39,013 nt of DNA from Planococcus glaciei (GTDB taxonomy: Bacteria; Bacillota; Bacilli; Bacillales_A; Planococcaceae): the NCBI RefSeq assembly GCF_900099655.1, contig NZ_FNDC01000023.1:1-39013 (forward strand), in the 5' to 3' direction. The notes below the pieces were generated by a model, which was not told where the DNA came from, searched no databases, and saw only the letters and a program-made list of their open reading frames with translations. The translations under genes were made by a program, and so were the position numbers. Numbering within the stretch: position 1 is the stretch's first letter; the number at the start of each line of letters is the position of its first letter. Below are positions 15,290 to 21,641 of this stretch, piece after piece.

Positions 15290-16063
15290 ATGAAGGCACC
15301 TCCAGAAATTTTGGCTGTATGGAACAAGTTTCATGATTTTCCGATGGAAACATTAACGAAAGCCTGGTTTTATTCGCGTTCAGGGGATAAAAAGCAGCGG
15401 ACGGTCGCATTGATGAAAGAACATAAAGCGCAATACGGCATAACCGGCAATTGTTTTGACCTGGCCATTTGGCTGCTGGATGAGTTTAAAAGAGATGGAA
15501 TTGAGGCATACCCGATTGGCAATGAACTAGGCACAGAAGAAGCGCATGCGGCGCTGATTGCGCTGGATGTGCATGAAAACCGCTATTTATGTGACCTTGG
15601 CGACCAATGGCTGCAGCCGGTGCTAATCGAAGGCCGCCACGAAGCGTATACACCTGAAAAGCAAAGCGGCTTTTTTCCGGCAGCGGATATCCAGGTCATA
15701 GCTCGGCAAGGGGAAGTGGAAATTGTTTATCACCGGCCGGGCGGGAAACAGTCGCGGCAAACTTATGACACCAGCCCGGTAACCGAGGCAGATTTTTGGC
15801 AAGCCGGCGAGTTTTCGCAAAATCATGTGTATCCGAAGCCGCTTGTGGAAGTGCGTCTTCCTTACAAAGAAGAAACCGCGCATTGGGAATTCGACAATTG
15901 GAAAAGTTTTTTAAGCACGACTGAAGGGTTATATCCCGATCAACCGTTGGCCACTTTGGAAGAATGGGTAGGCAGAATCGGGCAGAAAACCGGTTTTGAC
16001 CGTCAGTTCTTGTTTGATTCGTTAAACTTTTACAAACAGATGAAGAAAGAAAGCGGGAGATAA
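15290..16063 (+). CDS. Putative cysteine acyltransferase, arylamine-NAT / transglutaminase-like fold
   Basis: 257 aa. I do not recognise a named protein. The arrangement GNCFDLAIWLL (Cys55), EEAHAALIAL (His86) and NRYLCDLGD (Asp102) is the Cys-His-Asp triad order and spacing of arylamine N-acetyltransferases and transglutaminase-like proteins. That suggests acyl transfer to a small amine, or a peptidase-like reaction. The C-terminal half (about 120-257) has no motif I can name. An AAGGGGAAGG site precedes the ATG. The next gene starts 2 nt after the stop codon, so it forms an operon with the histidine phosphatase and the HAD-GNAT protein. Confidence 0.6.
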   Translation: MKAPPEILAVWNKFHDFPMETLTKAWFYSRSGDKKQRTVALMKEHKAQYGITGNCFDLAIWLLDEFKRDGIEAYPIGNELGTEEAHAALIALDVHENRYLCDLGDQWLQPVLIEGRHEAYTPEKQSGFFPAADIQVIARQGEVEIVYHRPGGKQSRQTYDTSPVTEADFWQAGEFSQNHVYPKPLVEVRLPYKEETAHWEFDNWKSFLSTTEGLYPDQPLATLEEWVGRIGQKTGFDRQFLFDSLNFYKQMKKESGR

Positions 16064-16065
16064 GG

Positions 16066-16635
16066 TTGCAGACTCACTTGTATTTGGTTAGGCACGCCCA
16101 TTCGGATTACACGCCGGATGAAAAGCTGCGCCCATTATCGCCAAAAGGCGAAAAAGATGCTCGGAAAGTGGCTGAAGTTCTGAACAAAGAAGGGATGGAC
16201 CGGGTCATCTCGAGCCCGTACAAACGGGCCATTCAAACAGTAGAAGGCATTTCCCGGGAAATAAATCCGGAGATCCTCCTATGGGACGGGTTTCGTGAAC
16301 GTTTGCTGAGCGCAGGACCGGTTGCGGATTTCCAGGCAGCCGTTGCAAAAGTTTGGCAACAAGAGAACTTCGCCTTTGAAGGGGGCGAATCCAACCAGCA
16401 AGCAAGGTCGCGCGGCGCCAAGGAAATAAAGAAAGTGCTTCAGCAATATGCAGGCGAACGCATTGCCATCGGCACCCATGGCAATATCTTGGCGCTGATT
16501 CTCAGCCACTTTGACTCCCGCTACGGAATAGGATTCTGGCGGCAGCTTGAGATGCCGGATATTTATTGCCTCAGTTTTGAAGGACTGGAGTTAAAGAAGG
16601 TGCGGCGGATTCCGCTGGATGTAAAAGTGACATGA
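16066..16635 (+). CDS. Histidine phosphatase family protein (TTG start)
   Basis: 189 aa. The phosphohistidine motif LVRHAHS (Arg9-His10), Arg54 in SSPYKRAIQT and His138 in IGTHGN form the branch-1 histidine phosphatase (phosphoglycerate-mutase-like) active site. The only sensible start is TTG 16066, two nt after the previous stop, with CGGGAGA upstream; this keeps RHAHS at the normal distance from the N-terminus. The substrate is unknown; small YhfR/PhoE-like phosphatases are the closest type. The last codons overlap the next gene by 4 nt (ATGA). Confidence 0.85.
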   Translation: MQTHLYLVRHAHSDYTPDEKLRPLSPKGEKDARKVAEVLNKEGMDRVISSPYKRAIQTVEGISREINPEILLWDGFRERLLSAGPVADFQAAVAKVWQQENFAFEGGESNQQARSRGAKEIKKVLQQYAGERIAIGTHGNILALILSHFDSRYGIGFWRQLEMPDIYCLSFEGLELKKVRRIPLDVKVT

Positions 16636-17768
16636 TCAAAGCAGTGATTTTTGATTTAGACGGTACCTTATTGGATCGGGATGCTTCGTTGAAGTCGTTT
16701 ATTGATGAACAGTACGAGCGTTTCAAAAGCCGCTTGGAAGAGGTGCCAAAATCCCGCTACACCGAGCGGTTCATCGAATTGGATGCACGGGGACTGGTTT
16801 GGAAAGACCGCGTTTACCAGCAGCTGGCCGAGGAATTCGAGTTGAAGATTGCTTGGGAAGTGCTGTTGGAGGATTATATGATAACCTTCAAACAGCATTG
16901 CGTACCGTTTCCGCATATGAAATTTCTCTTGGAACACTTAAATGGGAAATCGCTGCGATTAGGCATCATTTCAAACGGTAAAGGGCAATTCCAACTGGAC
17001 GCGATACAGGCATTGGGAATCGAACCGTATATGGACGTGATTTTGATTTCTGAATGGGAAGACATGAAAAAGCCGGATCCGAATTTGTTCAAGAAGGCGT
17101 TGGCGAGGCTCAGTGTTCAACTGGAAGAAGCCCTGTATGTCGGCGACCATCCGGATAATGATATAAAAGGTGCACGGGCTGCCGGCATCAAAACGGTCTG
17201 GAAAAGGGATGCCCAGTGGAGCAGCACCGAAGCGGATTACATCATCGAAGATTTAGCGGAAATTGCAACTATCGTGGAACAAGAAAACCTGCAGATCCGA
17301 GCATTTCAAGAAGCGGATTTGAAGGGAGTCGTCGCCTTGTTCTACGATACTGTCCATACCGTCAATGCGGCGGATTATTCCGGCGAACAATTGGCGGCAT
17401 GGGCACCGAAAGACGAACAAGCGCAAAAAGCAGCGGCATGGCGGGAATCGCTAAAGCAAAACCTGAGCTATGTAGCGGAAATAGATGGTGAAGTTGCCGG
17501 CTTTTGCGATATGACGCCAGCCGGTTACTTGAACCGGCTGTACGTCCATAAAGATTATCAGCGACAGGGCATTGCGACTCACTTGGTCGGCCAACTCGAA
17601 CAGGAAGCAAAGAGGCTGCAGCTGACCAGCATCTATACGGATGCCAGCCTGACAGCAAGGCCGTTTTTTGAAAGACGGGGATACCGGCTTGTCCGGGAGC
17701 AGACCGTTGAGCGGCGAGGGGTTGTCCTGCCCAATTGCCGTATGCAAAAAAAACTTTCTTCCGGCTAA
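16632..17768 (+). CDS. HAD hydrolase - GNAT acetyltransferase fusion
   Basis: 378 aa with two complete domains. Residues 1-~215 are a HAD phosphatase: DLDGT (Asp8, Asp10), Ser114 in IISNG, Lys147 in KKPDP and GDHPDND (Asp172, Asp176), with a helical cap between. Residues ~220-375 are a GNAT domain of the YafP kind (IRAFQEADLKGVVALFYDTV, DYSGEQLAAWAP), with the acetyl-CoA loop LYVHKDYQRQGIATHLV. A fusion of dephosphorylation and acetylation on one chain suggests either successive action on one small molecule or two independent housekeeping roles. It is coupled to the upstream histidine phosphatase by a 4-nt overlap. The reading frame is continuous across the junction. Confidence 0.85.
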   Translation: MIKAVIFDLDGTLLDRDASLKSFIDEQYERFKSRLEEVPKSRYTERFIELDARGLVWKDRVYQQLAEEFELKIAWEVLLEDYMITFKQHCVPFPHMKFLLEHLNGKSLRLGIISNGKGQFQLDAIQALGIEPYMDVILISEWEDMKKPDPNLFKKALARLSVQLEEALYVGDHPDNDIKGARAAGIKTVWKRDAQWSSTEADYIIEDLAEIATIVEQENLQIRAFQEADLKGVVALFYDTVHTVNAADYSGEQLAAWAPKDEQAQKAAAWRESLKQNLSYVAEIDGEVAGFCDMTPAGYLNRLYVHKDYQRQGIATHLVGQLEQEAKRLQLTSIYTDASLTARPFFERRGYRLVREQTVERRGVVLPNCRMQKKLSSG

Positions 17769-17786
17769 GCGGAAGAAAGCTTTTTT
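17747..17786. terminator. Bidirectional terminator between convergent operons
   Basis: Ten-pair stem CTTTCTTCCG / CGGAAGAAAG with loop GCTAAG, A-tract left and T6 right. The left arm lies in the last codons of the HAD-GNAT gene. Confidence 0.88.
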
Positions 17787-18228
17787 AATGTGGCCGTGCT
17801 TCCAAAAAGACTGGCCGAATGGCACCCCAAGGAGCGACATCTATGGTTACTGCCAGTTCTTCGGCTTGTTCAAGCCCAGGGCCGGTTCCTTGTTCCACAT
17901 AATATTGCTCCAATTGAGGAGCGGTTAAGGTGTCGCTGTAGTACGTGCCGTGGATGGCTCCAAAAAAAGGCTCGTTCGAAACCCGGTCAAGAACGGCGTA
18001 GCCATCCGGACCTTCTTTCAAGGTGAAGTAAACTTCGCCATTTTTCAGCCCTTCCGGCCGTAGATCCGGGTATTGCAGGAGCACATATTCGCCGTAAAAC
18101 GGATCAAATGGATCATACGGCGCTGCCCGCAGCATGAATTGGTCGCCGAACCATGACGTTGCGTAAAAGCTCAAAGCGATTGCCAGCACAACCAGCGTTT
18201 GCACGAAGGGAAACAGAAAATTCTTCAT
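17785..18228 (-). CDS. GDYXXLXY-domain protein
   Basis: 147 aa. One N-terminal hydrophobic segment (about residues 6-24) anchors the protein. The name-giving motif appears as GEYVLLQY (about residues 46-53), with Glu in place of Asp. The rest is predicted extracytoplasmic and beta-rich. These proteins occur next to DUF2157 membrane proteins, as here with a 4-nt overlap. The biochemical function is unknown. Confidence 0.78.
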   Translation of the reverse strand: MKNFLFPFVQTLVVLAIALSFYATSWFGDQFMLRAAPYDPFDPFYGEYVLLQYPDLRPEGLKNGEVYFTLKEGPDGYAVLDRVSNEPFFGAIHGTYYSDTLTAPQLEQYYVEQGTGPGLEQAEELAVTIDVAPWGAIRPVFLEARPH

Positions 18229-19397
18229 GAAGCAGCCCTCGCTTTCTTGCGGTTAAACCACCAGGCGATTCCGGACAAAGCAAACAAAAGAAGCGCACCG
18301 ACCAGGAAGAACAGCGACATATCCAGCCGTTGCCAAGCAAAGATAAAGTAAAGCACAACTTGCACCAAAATAAAATACACAAATCCGAGGCTAAGCGGCT
18401 GATTCTGTCGATGGTTGACAACCAGATAACCGAGCGCCACTGCTTCCGCTAAAACGGCCAGCCCAATTGCGGAGCTGTCGTATAGCGATAAACCAATTGC
18501 GCCAAGCGCTGATAGCCAGATAAGAGGCCGGATGCGGAAATAGCACAAGGCAAATATTGCAATGCCTGCAAACAATAGCAGCACCGACTCCCACAAGTTT
18601 AAATCTTTGAAGACGGATAGAGAAGAGCCCCGAACGGCCAGGTAGCCCAGTGAAACGGCGCCGCCCGCCAGCAAGTAAAGCGGCTGCAGTATTTTTCGCT
18701 TTTCGGGAAAAACAAAAGCCAGAAGCCCAGCCAAAACGAATAAGGTCCAAATGGGCCATAAGCGGCTTTCATAATCCGCCACCGCAAAGAGCATCAACCC
18801 GCTTCCAAACAGCAGCAGCCAACTAAATGCGATTGGCAGTTTGTCTTTGCTGAAATAAAGCCAGCCAAGGGATGCAGCGACGTAAACGAACCATTCCATC
18901 CAACCCATCGTGAGAACGGAAGACAGCAAGACCTGCATCCCAAAAATAAACGCTACTGCGGCATAGGCAAGATGGCGCCAATAGAAATAATGGGCCATCG
19001 CTGCCAGATAAATAGCCCAGCCGATCAGCGAGCTGGATAAAGACAGATGGAATGCTTGAACGGCTACAATCATCGCCGCCCCGAACATGGCGAGCCCGAT
19101 CAGCCGAAACACGTGCGGCCAGCCAAAATTTTTGCGGTCGGACAAGTGCCCGAGGCCATAAAACAGCCACATCAACAACAAAATCAAACCGATTTTTATA
19201 GCAGCCGGCATGACTTGCCAGTTAGCTGCAATAAAACTGAAGACGGCCAGCGAGAAAAAAACGAGGCCAATAATGAGCAAAAGTGGAAGGCGGTTCGGTT
19301 TTTCCTGCCTTTGCTCGAATGCCAAGATTTTTTCAGCCGTACTTTGGTCAATAAATCCTTCCTGCTGCCAAAGCGATAACTTTTCTTTCAAAGCCAT
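18225..19397 (-). CDS. DUF2157 polytopic membrane protein
   Basis: 390 aa. The N-terminal ~45 residues are cytoplasmic (LWQQEGFIDQSTAEKILAFEQ), the DUF2157 start pattern, followed by about 12 hydrophobic helices. A strong AGGAGGTGGGG site precedes the ATG. The GDYXXLXY gene overlaps its stop codon by 4 nt, so the two proteins are probably made in fixed ratio and may form a complex. Function unknown. Confidence 0.78.
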   Translation of the reverse strand: MALKEKLSLWQQEGFIDQSTAEKILAFEQRQEKPNRLPLLLIIGLVFFSLAVFSFIAANWQVMPAAIKIGLILLLMWLFYGLGHLSDRKNFGWPHVFRLIGLAMFGAAMIVAVQAFHLSLSSSLIGWAIYLAAMAHYFYWRHLAYAAVAFIFGMQVLLSSVLTMGWMEWFVYVAASLGWLYFSKDKLPIAFSWLLLFGSGLMLFAVADYESRLWPIWTLFVLAGLLAFVFPEKRKILQPLYLLAGGAVSLGYLAVRGSSLSVFKDLNLWESVLLLFAGIAIFALCYFRIRPLIWLSALGAIGLSLYDSSAIGLAVLAEAVALGYLVVNHRQNQPLSLGFVYFILVQVVLYFIFAWQRLDMSLFFLVGALLLFALSGIAWWFNRKKARAAS

Positions 19398-19531
19398 TTC
19401 CCCACCTCCTGCTTAGCGCCATTATAAGCCTTTGGCTATTAAAAGGATAGGTAATTTGCAGGGTTTTCTGCTTTCGTCCGTCTGCTAAAAGCATGGCAAA
19501 GCCAGCCGGCTCGCTAAGCGCAAAAGAAACG

Positions 19532-19559
19532 AGTAAAATAAATCTGTAATTATTTTACT
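19532..19559. promoter_or_regulatory. 10-bp perfect inverted repeat upstream of the diguanylate cyclase
   Basis: AGTAAAATAA (19532-19541) and TTATTTTACT (19550-19559), separated by 8 nt. It lies across the -35 zone of the promoter at 19565-19573, the position expected for an operator. Confidence 0.45.
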
Positions 19560-19564
19560 TTGAT

Positions 19565-19573
19565 TGATAGAAT
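19565..19573 (+). promoter_or_regulatory. Possible extended -10 promoter of the diguanylate cyclase
   Basis: TG-A-TAGAAT extended -10, ~40 nt before the start codon, without a good -35. Confidence 0.4.
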
Positions 19574-19611
19574 ATGGATTAACACGGCCACTAGGAGTTG
19601 TTAAATAAAAA

Positions 19612-20706
19612 ATGAATTCGCTTCTTTTTTTCTTTCTGGAAAATATGGCATTGATTATTGCCTTGATGTATCTCGCTTTAAAAGTGAAAGAGCTTTTGGT
19701 GCTGGAACTGAAAAAGCCTTCTTACCTGCTTGGGCTGTCTGCTCTTTTTATCAGTTTTCTCACGTTTTCCGTTATGTACAATCCGTTCAATTATGAGGGC
19801 ATGCGGCTGGATTTAAGAGAAGTGCCTTTGTTTTTTGTCAGTTATGTAGGGGGCTGGCAATATGGGCTGCTGTCAGCCATTATTCCGGCAATTTACCGTG
19901 CTTTTATGGGCGGGCCCACAGCAGTCATTGGTATATTCCAAGCCATTTTGCTGCCGGTGATCATCGGGGCTTTTTTTCACCGCAAACACCCAAAGACCGA
20001 TATCTTTTTTCCGCTCATTGATTTTAAAAGAATGCTGATTGGATTCCTTGTATTTGAGCTTCTTAAATCGGTCTGGATGCTGCTCAACACACCGGTTTCC
20101 GTACCGATCACCATTGCGATGTTCTTTTTTGCGGTGATTGCGGTGCTGGCGATGGCATTGATTTTGAATGAAGAAAACCGCAGTTTTCTTTTGCGGAAAG
20201 AACTTGAAGTGTATTCGAATCAGGACTCGCTAACCCGCTTGCCGAATATTCGCTTTTTCAAAAACAAAGTGGAAGACCTTCTGAGCGAAAATACACCGAT
20301 GCTGATTTCGATGATCGACGTCGATTATTTTAAAGTTTATAACGACACACACGGCCACCAGAAAGGGGATTCAGTTCTTCGGACGCTTGGCCAATTGCTG
20401 CTGGAAAGTGCAAGGGAAGAAGACATCGTCGCCCGCTACGGCGGAGAAGAGTTTGTGATTTGTTATACGAACGTTTCCAAACCGGAAGAAGTGGTCTTTT
20501 TGGCTGAGCGGTTCCGTAAAAAAGTGGAGGATTACAAGTTCGAGGGAGAAGAGCGGCAGCCGGGAGGCAGACTGACCGTTTCGATGGGGATAAGTTTTTC
20601 GTCTGAAAACAAAACGATGGAACAAATCATTGAACAAGCCGACCAGGCACTCTACGAATCGAAAAGACGCGGGAAAAACCGGGTCACGATATACGAAGCA
20701 TCTTAA
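19612..20706 (+). CDS. Membrane-bound diguanylate cyclase, 5TMR-LYT + GGDEF
   Basis: 364 aa. Residues 1-~195 are membrane helices resembling the 5TM-5TMR_LYT sensor (YNPFNYEGMRLDLREVPLFFVSYVGGWQYG), the module of LytS-like sensors. Residues ~205-360 form a GGDEF domain with active site GGEEF (277-281), the Asp/Asn substrate region MIDVDYFKVYNDTHGH and a product-inhibition I-site REED (268-271), five residues before GGEEF. It is therefore predicted to be an active, feedback-inhibited c-di-GMP synthase responding to a membrane signal. It stands alone with its own promoter and terminator; no EAL or PilZ gene is nearby. The ribosome site (TAGGAG) is a little distant. Confidence 0.88.
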   Translation: MNSLLFFFLENMALIIALMYLALKVKELLVLELKKPSYLLGLSALFISFLTFSVMYNPFNYEGMRLDLREVPLFFVSYVGGWQYGLLSAIIPAIYRAFMGGPTAVIGIFQAILLPVIIGAFFHRKHPKTDIFFPLIDFKRMLIGFLVFELLKSVWMLLNTPVSVPITIAMFFFAVIAVLAMALILNEENRSFLLRKELEVYSNQDSLTRLPNIRFFKNKVEDLLSENTPMLISMIDVDYFKVYNDTHGHQKGDSVLRTLGQLLLESAREEDIVARYGGEEFVICYTNVSKPEEVVFLAERFRKKVEDYKFEGEERQPGGRLTVSMGISFSSENKTMEQIIEQADQALYESKRRGKNRVTIYEAS

Positions 20707-20742
20707 AAAGCCTTCCGCTTAAACAAGCGGAAGGCTTTTCAG
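20706..20742 (+). terminator. Terminator of the diguanylate cyclase
   Basis: Fifteen-pair stem AAAAGCCTTCCGCTT / AAGCGGAAGGCTTTT with loop AAAC, overlapping the stop codon region. It also forms the left end of the repeat element. Confidence 0.88.
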
Positions 20743-20795
20743 CTTGTTGAGAAAGATATAGAAAAAAATTCCCCTTAGAATATCTCCGATATTCC

Positions 20796-20900
20796 GCAAA
20801 ACAGCTCCGCTTTCCTGCGGGCTTGCGCCGAACTAACTCGGCCTAGCAGCCGAGTGGATTTCGGCACTGCGCTGTCCCGCGGGAGTCTCCGCTGTTTTGC
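20796..20900. repeat. Large imperfect hairpin inside the repeat element
   Basis: Outer arms GCAAAACAGC / GCTGTTTTGC are perfect. Inside, GCGCCGAA pairs with TTCGGC..GCGC, and ACTCGGC / GCCGAGT closes a 6-nt loop. The whole 105 nt would fold strongly as RNA or single-stranded DNA. Confidence 0.6.
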
Positions 20901-20998
20901 TCCATATCAAGAGAAAGCAAAAAAACACAAGGTGCTTCACTTTATTCCTTCTCTTCACATAGATCCTTATAAAGAAGCAGAAAATAGAATGAAGCGGA

Positions 20999-21060
20999 AG
21001 GCGGCGACTTCTGCGGGAAAGCGAAGCCGTCGAGACCCCGCGAAAAGCGTCCGCCTGAAG
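20999..21060. repeat. Second GC-rich hairpin repeat unit
   Basis: AGGCGG near the left edge pairs with CCGCCT near the right, with CTGCGGG / CCCCGCG in the middle. It is similar in style to the common Bacillales intergenic repeat. Confidence 0.5.
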
Positions 21061-21097
21061 CGGAATGCATATTCAAGTAAGGTTTCTCGACAGCCTG

Positions 21098-21131
21098 AAA
21101 AGCCTTCCACTTAAACAAGCGGAAGGCTTTT
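21098..21131 (-). terminator. Terminator hairpin of the DUF3899 gene
   Basis: Near-copy of the hairpin at 20706 (one base differs, giving a C-A mismatch or bulge), ending 4 nt before the DUF3899 stop. The A4 on its left gives a T-run on the minus strand. Confidence 0.7.
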
Positions 21132-21134
21132 GCG

Positions 21135-21503
21135 TTACAAAAAGTAAATCGCTGAGGACATCAGCAGGCCTACCAGAAAAAACAGCAGGCCAACATGGAA
21201 AAAGGCTTTTCGGGATGGGAAATGCTTAGCGTAAACAACCGGCTCAGCAGTCCTTTTTTCACTTTCCCGAATCATTTGCTCGCGTTTATTTATTTTTGCA
21301 AAAAAGTTTTTAGTGCTTTGAATAAACGCCGCAAAAAATCTGCCTTCAATCAGCAGAAGGATGGAAGCGATGACCAGCAAAGACAGGCCGACCAGAAAAA
21401 TGGCATCGAGCCATTGAGCCAAGCTCCAAGCGCTTTCCAGCAGGAAAGATAATAGAAAAGAGACAAACAGCGATAGCACAAACAAAATAGATTTAAATGT
21501 CAT
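21135..21503 (-). CDS. DUF3899 membrane protein
   Basis: 122 aa. Two hydrophobic helices near the N-terminus (about 3-22 and 31-53), a basic cytoplasmic loop with FFAKINKREQMIRESEKR, and a last helix (about 101-121). The layout fits the DUF3899 family of small Bacillales membrane proteins of unknown function. An AAAGGA site precedes the ATG. It is divergent from oppA. Confidence 0.65.
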   Translation of the reverse strand: MTFKSILFVLSLFVSFLLSFLLESAWSLAQWLDAIFLVGLSLLVIASILLLIEGRFFAAFIQSTKNFFAKINKREQMIRESEKRTAEPVVYAKHFPSRKAFFHVGLLFFLVGLLMSSAIYFL

Positions 21504-21549
21504 AAATAGTAGTCCTTTCTTCTGTTATCTAAAGATTACCACCCCTTTG

Positions 21550-21564
21550 TAGTTTTTGAAAATT
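21550..21564 (+). promoter_or_regulatory. Candidate CodY box upstream of oppA
   Basis: TAGTTTTTGAAAATT differs from the CodY motif AATTTTCWGAAAATT at three of 15 positions and lies ~12 nt before the oppA -35. Peptide importers are classic CodY targets. Confidence 0.4.
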
Positions 21565-21575
21565 AAAATATCTTA

Positions 21576-21604
21576 TTGCCTAATCATAGAATAACTATTA
21601 TGAT
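21576..21604 (+). promoter_or_regulatory. Predicted sigma-A promoter of oppA
   Basis: TTGCCT (21576-21581), 17-nt spacer, TATGAT (21599-21604), ~37 nt before the ATG. An inverted repeat TAATCATA (21581-21588) / TATGATTA (21599-21606) spans spacer and -10. Confidence 0.6.
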
Positions 21605-21641
21605 TAAAAAGAATTATTAGAAAAATAGGGGGTAGGGGAAA

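Larger units (their letters stand above)
20705..21131. repeat. MITE-like, hairpin-rich repeat element
   Basis: The two ends read as inverted repeats of ~49 nt: 20706-20754 against 21083-21131. Each end contains a terminator-like hairpin (arms AAAGCCTTCCGCTT-type, loop AAAC) followed inward by CAG-TTGT-GAGAAA or its complement. The interior holds two further large hairpins (20796-20900 and ~20999-21060) and no credible gene. It lies exactly between convergent genes. The interior resembles GC-rich intergenic repeats I remember from Bacillales genomes. I see no target-site duplication. An alternative reading is a duplicated terminator plus a separate repeat. Confidence 0.6.

Noticed and set aside
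20854..21114. 86-codon ORF inside the repeat element
   Set aside because: The frame is made of inverted-repeat sequence and has no start signal; it is a by-product of the repeat.
20705..21131. CRISPR array
   Set aside because: Repeats are inverted hairpins of different sizes, not regularly spaced direct repeats, and there are no cas genes.
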